A stretch of 64,000 nucleotides of DNA from JADGRB01 sp036267635. Lineage in GTDB: Bacteria; Myxococcota_A; Polyangia; Fen-1088. The position numbers and the translations under genes were made by a program. The DNA lies in assembly GCA_036267635.1 (NCBI GenBank), contig DATAVR010000036.1, positions 1 through 64,000 of the forward strand, written 5' to 3'. This document shows positions 38,799 through 45,115 of this stretch, in pieces. The notes below the pieces were generated by a model, which saw only the letters and a program-made list of their open reading frames with translations, was not told the DNA's origin and made no database searches. Numbering within the stretch: the first letter of the stretch is position 1; every line of letters begins with the position of its first letter.

Positions 38799-41201
38799 TT
38801 AGGGCGCCGCGCCCACCGGGCCCGAGCGCCGCCCGGCGGCCCAGTCGACGCGCGCCCGCATGTCGAGCGCCCGCAGCCGATCGGCCTCGGTGGCGTCGAC
38901 GGAGAGGCGCGCCAGCGCCGCGCGCGCGCGGGTGAAGTCACCCACCCGATAGGCGGCGTCGGCGATCATCCGGCGGCATTCGCGCTCGAACTCCGGTGCC
39001 AGGGTGGCGTGCTCGGTCGCATCGGCGGTGAGCTGGTCGTCGCCGCAGGCGCGGGTGAGCTGCGGCAGCGCGCGGGCGGCGTCGCGGCCGATGAGCTGCC
39101 GCCCGACCAGGTAGGGCCCCAGGCGATCGCTCGGGTGCAGGCGCGCGTATTCGGCGAGCAGGTAGAAGATCAGCACCGGATCGGCGTCGGGCTCGAGCAC
39201 GTCGGAGAAGAGCGCCCGGCCGAGCGTCGCGCGGGCGGCCGGGCTGTCGAGACCCTTCAGCTTCGCCAGCGCCTGACGGCGGTCGGCCTCGGTCGCGGCC
39301 AGATCCAGCGCGCGGCGCTGGTGCGTCTCGGCGTTGGGGTAGTCGCGCACCGAAAAATCGATCGCTGCCGAGAGGGATTCCGCCTCGGCGCGCAGAGGAA
39401 TGGTCAAGGTGGAGTCGAGCGTCAGGTGCGCGAGCTCTGCCCGGGCGGCCCCCTCGGCGCCGGCGGCCAGCTCGGCCCGCGCCAGCGCCAGTCGATAGAG
39501 CGGCTCGTCGGGATCGTCGTGGCAGGTCGATCGCAAGAGCTCCACGGCGCCGGCAGGATCGACGGTCAGCAGGCCGCGCGCCTCGGCGACCCGCGCCCCG
39601 AGCTCGCGGGCGCAGACGCGGCCGAAGATGGCCGGGCGGCGAAACTCCTCGGTGGCGTGCGCGCGTTGCCGGGTGGAGAGCGGTTGCTTGGTCAGGAACT
39701 GCCGCCACTCGCGCTCGAGATCGCGGAGCGGCACCCGGTAGACGTCGCTGAAGTTTCCGGCCGAGTGGTAGAGCGCGCGCAGCTTGTCGGCGCCGCGCGT
39801 GGCGAGCAGGAAGGCGGAGAACGATCCCGCCAGCGTGTAGGCCCGCGGCCCGGCCAGCGTGCTGAACCCCGCCCCCACCACCTCGCTGAGCGGCGGGTCC
39901 AGCCCGGCGGCGATCATCGCGGCGGCCTCCTGGTGAATCGTCGCGTCCGCCCGGGGATCGCCGGCGGTGGCCGCCTCGGCGATCCCCTCGACGAGGCCCA
40001 TCGCCAATGCCGGATGCGGCAGCGGACCCCAGCGCCAGGCCAGCGCCACGCCGAAGAACGGATCGCCGAACGCCCCGGCGAAGACGTGCGCCATCTCGTG
40101 TTGCAGGCGCGTCGACGGGAAACGCTCCTGCACGAAGATCTCGCGCGTCCAGGGCTTGGCGTAGAGCGTCTCCCCCGCGCCGACCAGCGCCTTCTTCACC
40201 GCGCTGTTCGGGAACTCCCACACCGTGATCGGCAGCTTGGGCTCGACGCCGAACGTCTCGCGCAGCTGCTCGTAGCGGAACTCCAGGTCCTCGATCTCCA
40301 GCGCCACGTCGGTGCGGCTCTTGCTGCCGCCCATGTAGTGAACGACGAAGTGCGGGGTGGTCTCGGTCCGGTCGAGCACGCGGGCCAGATCGGCGCGCCC
40401 GATGTGGAAACCGAGCCGCCCCCCCTGCGCGTAGAGGACCAGCGACGCCACCGCCAGCGGGATCGCCGCCGCGACGGCCCCCGGCCGCCAGCGCCGCGGA
40501 TCGCGGCCGCGCCCGACGGCGCCGAGCGCGAGGACGATCGCCGTCGCGGCCCAGACGAGGTTGGCGATCCGGTAGAGCAGCAACGTCAGCGGCGGGCGCA
40601 GCGCCTCGTCGTAGATCGGCCCGGGGAAATAGCCGCCGAACGGATCGAAGGCGAACACCGGCGGGTCGCGGTAGAGCCGCAGCAGCGTCCAGAGGATCGA
40701 GACGACCGGGAGCGCGAAGGCGATGAGCCGCCCGCGGCGTGGTCGCGCCGTCGCGAGGCCGGCCAGCACGCCGGCCGTCGCGGCGTAAAGGGCGCTCCCG
40801 AGCGGCAGGAGCGCAAAGAAGGCGAGCCCGGCGCTGAGGCTGCAGTTGCGGACCCGGGCCGCGTTGGCGAGCCCGAAGCAGAGCGGCAGGAGCAGCGTCG
40901 CCGCGGAGAGCACGGCCGCCTCGCCGAAGAGGCGGGCGAGCTCGCCTCCGGCGGGCACTCGCCCCAACCTGGCGCGCGCGCGGACAGTCGCGCCCTGGCC
41001 GATGTCGACGCCGGCGAGCGCGGCGGCGAGCCCGAGGGCGAAGGCGAAGTCGTATCCGAGGAGGTCGTAGAGCGGCACGAAGTCGAGCGCCAACGCCAGC
41101 ACGGCCAGGAGGAGCGCCCAGATTGGCGCGCGGAGCCCGAAGCGCGCCAGCTGCAGGCGCTTTCCGGCGGAATTGACGGTTTTCCACGCGCGGCCTAACA
41201 T
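38799..41201 (-). CDS. polytopic membrane metallopeptidase with TPR-like tail
   Basis: 800 residues. About seven membrane segments fill residues 20-255. The soluble part begins with a peptidase-MA-like domain: HEMAH at 368-372, and Glu405 in GLVEG 33 residues on, the spacing of gluzincin zinc enzymes. The C-terminal ~270 residues are helical with repeats like AVELLRSTCHDDPDEPLYRLALA, resembling tetratricopeptide repeats. It should be a membrane-anchored protease facing the periplasm or outside. Start: ATG at 41201, 48 bases from the divergent PilZ gene. The frame runs further but those codons lie over the PilZ gene. Confidence 0.82.
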   Translation of the reverse strand: MLGRAWKTVNSAGKRLQLARFGLRAPIWALLLAVLALALDFVPLYDLLGYDFAFALGLAAALAGVDIGQGATVRARARLGRVPAGGELARLFGEAAVLSAATLLLPLCFGLANAARVRNCSLSAGLAFFALLPLGSALYAATAGVLAGLATARPRRGRLIAFALPVVSILWTLLRLYRDPPVFAFDPFGGYFPGPIYDEALRPPLTLLLYRIANLVWAATAIVLALGAVGRGRDPRRWRPGAVAAAIPLAVASLVLYAQGGRLGFHIGRADLARVLDRTETTPHFVVHYMGGSKSRTDVALEIEDLEFRYEQLRETFGVEPKLPITVWEFPNSAVKKALVGAGETLYAKPWTREIFVQERFPSTRLQHEMAHVFAGAFGDPFFGVALAWRWGPLPHPALAMGLVEGIAEAATAGDPRADATIHQEAAAMIAAGLDPPLSEVVGAGFSTLAGPRAYTLAGSFSAFLLATRGADKLRALYHSAGNFSDVYRVPLRDLEREWRQFLTKQPLSTRQRAHATEEFRRPAIFGRVCARELGARVAEARGLLTVDPAGAVELLRSTCHDDPDEPLYRLALARAELAAGAEGAARAELAHLTLDSTLTIPLRAEAESLSAAIDFSVRDYPNAETHQRRALDLAATEADRRQALAKLKGLDSPAARATLGRALFSDVLEPDADPVLIFYLLAEYARLHPSDRLGPYLVGRQLIGRDAARALPQLTRACGDDQLTADATEHATLAPEFERECRRMIADAAYRVGDFTRARAALARLSVDATEADRLRALDMRARVDWAAGRRSGPVGAAP

Positions 41202-41249
41202 GGGCGACACGGTCGCAACGACCTGGGGTTGCGTCCCGAGCGGTGGATC

Positions 41250-41660
41250 ATGACCGAAGAAGAACGACGGCGAGAAGCGCGCGCTCCCATCGAGCTGAAG
41301 GTGGAGTACAAGCGGCTCAACACCTTCTTTTACGACTACACGAAGAACATCTCCAAGGGGGGGACGTTCATCAAGACCGACAAGCCGCTCGACATCGGCA
41401 CGATCTTCCTGTTCAAGCTGATGGTCCCCTCCCGCGACACGCCGTTCGCGCTGCGCGGTGAAGTCCGCTGGGTGATCAAAGATGGCTCGCCCCGGCCGCC
41501 GGAGATTCCCGACGACCACGAGCCGGGCATGGGCATCCGCTTCGTCTACGAAGGGACCGACCAGCGCCAGGCGCTGGAGGAGCTGGTCGAGAAGATGATG
41601 GTCGACAGCCTCGGTCCGCTCATCTTCTCGCGCCTGGTGAAGAAGCCCCCCCAAAGTTGA
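41250..41660 (+). CDS. PilZ-domain protein (Myxococcus-type)
   Basis: 136 residues. The c-di-GMP-binding signature is present: an Arg-rich RRREAR at the start of the domain and NISKGG near residue 32. EVRWVIKD, EPGMGIRFVYEG and a helical C-terminal end match the small PilZ family found in many copies in Myxococcus. Start at 41250, with GGTGG seven bases upstream, rather than an in-frame TTG at 41229. A ligand-binding switch for motility or exopolysaccharide is likely; partners unknown. The diguanylate cyclase at 28655 is one potential source of ligand. Confidence 0.88.
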   Translation: MTEEERRREARAPIELKVEYKRLNTFFYDYTKNISKGGTFIKTDKPLDIGTIFLFKLMVPSRDTPFALRGEVRWVIKDGSPRPPEIPDDHEPGMGIRFVYEGTDQRQALEELVEKMMVDSLGPLIFSRLVKKPPQS

Positions 41661-41716
41661 AGTGACCTGAGCGGACCCCCCTGGCCGATCGGCGCCGGCG
41701 GGGTCATCTTTGCGGG

Positions 41717-42760
41717 ATGAAATTCCGTCAGCTCGGCAGAACCGGTTTGCGCGTCTCGGAGATCTGCTTCGGGACCATGACCTTCGGCGGCGAGGGGATC
41801 TACCAGGCCATCGGCACCACCGCCCAGGCGGAGGCCGATCGGCTGGTGGGGGCCTGTCGCGACGCCGGCATCAATTTTTTCGACACCGCCGACACCTACT
41901 CGATGGGGCGCGCTGAAGAGATCCTGGGCCGGGCGCTCGGCGCGCGGCGCAAGGAGGTGGTGGTGGCGACCAAGGTGCGCGGCCGCGTCGGCGGGGGCCC
42001 CAACGACGTGGGCCTCTCGCGCGGGCACATCATGGACTCGATCGAGGGGAGCCTGCGGCGGCTCGGCACCGACTACGTCGACCTCTACCAAATCCACGGC
42101 TACGACGCGCTCACCCCCTGGGACGAGGTGCTGCGCGCGCTCGACGATCTGGTCCGCGCGGGCAAAGTCCGCTACCTCGGCGCCTCGAATTTGGCCGCCT
42201 GGCATCTGATGAAGGCGCTCGGGCTCAGCGAGCGGCACGGCTTGGCGCGCTTCGAGACCATCCAGTCCTACTATTCGATCGCCGGGCGCGATCTCGAGCG
42301 GGAGCTGGTCCCGCTCATGAAGGCCGAGCAGGTCGGCCTGCTCATCTGGAGCCCTCTCGCGGGCGGATTCCTGGGCGGGAAATTCGGGCGCGATCAGAAG
42401 AGCCCCACCGGGACCCGCCGCGCCGGCTTCAACTTCCCGCCCGTCGACGAGACGCGCGGCTACGCCGTGCTCGACGCGCTCGGCGAGGTGGCGCGCGAGC
42501 TGGAGATCTCCGTTCCGCGCCTGGCGCTCGCCTGGCTGCTGCACCAGGGGATCACCACCAGCGTGATCGTCGGCGCCCGCAACGACGAGCAGCTGCGCGA
42601 CAACCTGGCCGCCTCCGAGGTGAAGATTTCGCCCGCCCAGCTGGAGCGGCTCGACAAGGCGAGCGCGCTACCCTCCGAATACCCGGGTTGGATGGTCACC
42701 ATGCAGTCGCGCGATCGGCTGGAAGCGATCCCGCCCGAGCAGCGCTTCGCCAAAACCTAG
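41717..42760 (+). CDS. aldo/keto reductase
   Basis: 347 residues, (beta/alpha)8 barrel NADPH enzyme. The catalytic tetrad is intact: D56, Y61 (DTADTY), K86 (VVVATKVRG), H127 (LYQIHGYD). The AKR phosphate loop is seen as ITTSVIVGARNDEQLRDNL near residue 280. Sequence layout resembles AKR11/12 or YajO/YdbC-type reductases that act on aldehydes and keto sugars. It follows PilZ by 56 bases on the same strand but is probably separately transcribed. A GGCGCC-TTCG hairpin immediately follows the stop. Confidence 0.92.
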   Translation: MKFRQLGRTGLRVSEICFGTMTFGGEGIYQAIGTTAQAEADRLVGACRDAGINFFDTADTYSMGRAEEILGRALGARRKEVVVATKVRGRVGGGPNDVGLSRGHIMDSIEGSLRRLGTDYVDLYQIHGYDALTPWDEVLRALDDLVRAGKVRYLGASNLAAWHLMKALGLSERHGLARFETIQSYYSIAGRDLERELVPLMKAEQVGLLIWSPLAGGFLGGKFGRDQKSPTGTRRAGFNFPPVDETRGYAVLDALGEVARELEISVPRLALAWLLHQGITTSVIVGARNDEQLRDNLAASEVKISPAQLERLDKASALPSEYPGWMVTMQSRDRLEAIPPEQRFAKT

Positions 42761-42776
42761 GGCGCCTTCGGGCGCC
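42761..42776. terminator. GGCGCC-TTCG-GGCGCC hairpin
   Basis: Perfect six-base stem capped by a TTCG tetraloop starting on the base after the aldo/keto reductase stop. In the minus direction it is followed by CTAGGTTTT, so it can also serve the convergent DAO-type oxidoreductase gene. A bidirectional terminator is likely. Confidence 0.5.
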
Positions 42777-42806
42777 ACGTCGTCGGGCATGGTTCGCTGC
42801 GCTCAC

Positions 42807-42824
42807 CGTCGCCTGGCGGCGACG
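42807..42824. terminator. second GC hairpin between convergent genes
   Basis: CGTCGCC pairs perfectly with GGCGACG around a four-base loop. It lies six bases beyond the DAO-type stop codon on the minus strand. No T-run follows directly; it stacks with the hairpin at 42761-42776. Confidence 0.4.
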
Positions 42825-42829
42825 CCCTC

Positions 42830-44041
42830 CTAGCCGATGATCATCTCTTCGCGATCGGCTGACGGCGGTGCTCCGCCGGGGCCGAAGCGATCGGCGCGCC
42901 AGGAGGCGAAGAGCGGGTGGGGCGGCTCGCCGTCGAGATACGCCGCGTAGTGGCGGGCGACCGCGGGGGCCATCATGAAGCCGTGGCCGCCGAAGCCACA
43001 GACGACGTAGAAGCCGGGGACGCCGGGCAGCTCGCCGACGATCGGGTTGCCGTCGGGGCTGACGTCGTAGGGCCCCGCCCACTGGCGGACCACCTTGACG
43101 TGCCCGAGGCGCGGCATCAGCGCCACGAGGCCGCGCGCCATGCTGGTCAGAAATTCGAGCCGCGAGCCGAGCCGGACCTCGCCGTCGGGGTTGGGCTCCT
43201 CGGGCATCGAGACGCCGCCGACCAGCTCGCCGCGCAGCGACTGCGAGACGTAGAGCCCACTTTCGATCACCGAGACCATCGGCTTCAAGAACGGCTTCAG
43301 CGGCTCGGTGGAGAGGATCTCGTGGCGAACGGGGCGATCGGGCAGCGCGCCGCCCGCCAGCCGAGCCACCCGCGGCGACCAGGCGCCGGCCGCGCAGATG
43401 ATCCGTCCGGCGGTGAGCGCTCCGGCCGCCGTCGTCACGATGAAGTCGTCACCCCGCCGCTCGATCGCCGTCACTGGCGCGCCCGTCCGGATCGTCACCC
43501 CGCGCCGCTCGGCCCCGCGCGCGTAGCCCCAGAGGAACGGCCAGGGGAAGACGATCGCGTCGGTCGGGTTGTAGCAGGCGGCGACGAAGCTGGTGGCGTC
43601 GCTGGTTGCGCCAGGCCCGGTGTCGAGCTCCGGCACCAGATCCCGCGCCTCGTCGAGCGCGATCATTCGCGTGGGAAGATCGCAGCGGTTCTGCAGCGCC
43701 ACGTTGCGTTCGAGCTGGGAGCCCGCCGCTTTGGTGCGCGCCAGGAACAGGTATCCGCCCCGGCGCATCCAGACGTTGATCCCCATCTCCTCGGCGAAGT
43801 GGGCGCAGATCTCGATCGACTCCTGCATCAGGCGGACGTTCATCTCTGTCGACCACTGCTGCCGCAGGCCGCCGCCGTTTCGCCCAGAGGCGCCCCAGGC
43901 CAGGTAGTGCTCGTCGAGCACCAGGATGCGGCGGCCGCCCCGCGCGGCCAGGTTGTAGGCGATGGCCAGCCCCATCACGCCGGCGCCGATGACGAGGATG
44001 TCGACGACGTCGACGACGTTCGCGCGCGCGTCGCCGCTCAT
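42830..44041 (-). CDS. FAD-dependent oxidoreductase, DAO type (opine/sarcosine/proline oxidase beta-like)
   Basis: 403 residues from the ATG at 44041, which overlaps the BFD gene stop (ATGA). FAD-binding GAGVMG at 18-23 (DILVIGAGVMGLAIAYNLAA), then a SGRNGGGLRQQW stretch typical of sarcosine oxidase beta, HcnC, and opine oxidase subunit B. GFYVVCGFGGHGFMMAP near the end is the conserved closing motif of the family. It would oxidise a secondary amine or amino acid and pass electrons to the 2Fe-2S/FAD partner encoded upstream. Natural substrate unknown. Confidence 0.88.
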   Translation of the reverse strand: MSGDARANVVDVVDILVIGAGVMGLAIAYNLAARGGRRILVLDEHYLAWGASGRNGGGLRQQWSTEMNVRLMQESIEICAHFAEEMGINVWMRRGGYLFLARTKAAGSQLERNVALQNRCDLPTRMIALDEARDLVPELDTGPGATSDATSFVAACYNPTDAIVFPWPFLWGYARGAERRGVTIRTGAPVTAIERRGDDFIVTTAAGALTAGRIICAAGAWSPRVARLAGGALPDRPVRHEILSTEPLKPFLKPMVSVIESGLYVSQSLRGELVGGVSMPEEPNPDGEVRLGSRLEFLTSMARGLVALMPRLGHVKVVRQWAGPYDVSPDGNPIVGELPGVPGFYVVCGFGGHGFMMAPAVARHYAAYLDGEPPHPLFASWRADRFGPGGAPPSADREEMIIG

Positions 44042-44331
44042 TTGCGCGTCGACGGCGTCGGACCCCGCGCCGCGCTGGCCAGCACCCCGAGCTCGGTCGG
44101 CACGAGCGGCGGACGGGTGGTGAAGGGGGCCAGCGCGGCCGGATCGACGCCCGCGGCATCGGCGACGGCACGCGCCACCTCGCGCAGGCACTCCTTCCCC
44201 TGGCAGGGCCCGGTCCCGAACCCGGTGTAGCGTTTGACCTCCTCCAGGTCGGCGCGCCCCAGCTTCACCGCGTGCTGGACGTCGGCCAGAGTGACGTCCT
44301 CGCAGCGGCAGAGGATCACCTTGCGCGACAT
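44038..44331 (-). CDS. BFD-like [2Fe-2S] protein subunit
   Basis: 97 residues. C8, C10, C43 and C48 (ILCRCEDVT ... GTGPCQGKEC) match the BFD-like [2Fe-2S] domain that forms the C-terminal part of opine oxidase alpha, HcnB and related dehydrogenase subunits. Here it is a separate gene. A ~40-residue tail follows without features. It should carry electrons between the FAD of the DAO-type subunit and that of the alpha-like subunit. Its start is 16 bases after the stop of the LolA-like gene. Confidence 0.88.
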   Translation of the reverse strand: MSRKVILCRCEDVTLADVQHAVKLGRADLEEVKRYTGFGTGPCQGKECLREVARAVADAAGVDPAALAPFTTRPPLVPTELGVLASAARGPTPSTRK

Positions 44332-44347
44332 GGCGGCGGCTCGCTCC

Positions 44348-45115
44348 TCACGGCGCGGCGGGCGCGGGCGGCTGGAACATCTTGTTGTTCATCGGCTCGT
44401 CGAAGGTGATCTCGGTGATGGTGGTGACGAGCGTGATCGGTCCCGCCTGCGTCTGGGAGACGTAGGGGATCTTCACCCCTCCGACGCTGCGCCAGTCGCT
44501 AACCTTTAGCTGAAAAGGGATGTCCCCCTGGGCGGTTGTCCGCGTTCCCTCCTGCGTCACTTGAAGGTGCGTGCCGGCGTCGTAGCAGTTGCGGATGGCG
44601 GGCCCTTTGCGGGGCGTCATCGTCAGGCACTCGAGCCCGGCGGGCGAGTCCGCGACGGTCTCGATCTTCTTGAAAAGCTTGCCGGCCTGGATGTCGGCGT
44701 TCCATGAGGATTCGATCCGCGCCTGCTCGGCCTCGGATCCCTTGAGGAACCGGAGGCCGTTGATCTGATCCTTCGCCCAGAGAGTCTTCCCGTTCGAGCC
44801 CTCGCGAATCTCGCCCACGCCCGGCATCGTGGTGACCGTCAGCGACTTGTTGGTCTTGGTCTGGAAGTGCTCGGCCGGGCCGTCCATCGCCATCCCCTGC
44901 AGGCCGATGGTCAGCTTGACGTGCATGGTCTTGTGCGCCGCCCAGGCGGCGGCGCCGCCGGTCGCGGCGATCGCGTCGGCCAGGATGGCCTTGGGCGTTC
45001 GCGGCTTGGACCCTGCCACCGCCGGCGGCGCGGGCGGCCCCGCGTCGGGCGGCGACTCCGCGCCCACGACCGAGAGCGAAGCCAGGACCGTCAGCGCGCC
45101 GGCGAGCATCATCAT
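44348..45115 (-). CDS. exported LolA/DUF4292-like protein
   Basis: 255 residues. Signal peptide MMMLAGALTVLASLSVVGAE. The mature part begins with a Pro-rich stretch, then KAILADAIAATGGAAAW, HVKLTIGLQGMAMDGPAEHF, NKSLTVTTMPGVGEIREG and a late TEITFDEPMNNKMFQPP. This is the half-barrel plan of LolA/outer-membrane lipoprotein-sorting-like proteins. It is likely periplasmic and may bind lipid. The ATG overlaps the stop of the S41 peptidase reading frame (ATGA, 45112-45115), so it is translationally tied to the peptidase. It sits between the flavoprotein genes, where it has no obvious enzymatic role. Confidence 0.78.
   Translation of the reverse strand: MMMLAGALTVLASLSVVGAESPPDAGPPAPPAVAGSKPRTPKAILADAIAATGGAAAWAAHKTMHVKLTIGLQGMAMDGPAEHFQTKTNKSLTVTTMPGVGEIREGSNGKTLWAKDQINGLRFLKGSEAEQARIESSWNADIQAGKLFKKIETVADSPAGLECLTMTPRKGPAIRNCYDAGTHLQVTQEGTRTTAQGDIPFQLKVSDWRSVGGVKIPYVSQTQAGPITLVTTITEITFDEPMNNKMFQPPAPAAP

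Noticed and set aside
38553..41198. 881-codon open frame on the + strand opposite the membrane metallopeptidase
   Set aside because: No hydrophobic or domain pattern; the minus-strand frame has HEMAH and regular membrane segments.
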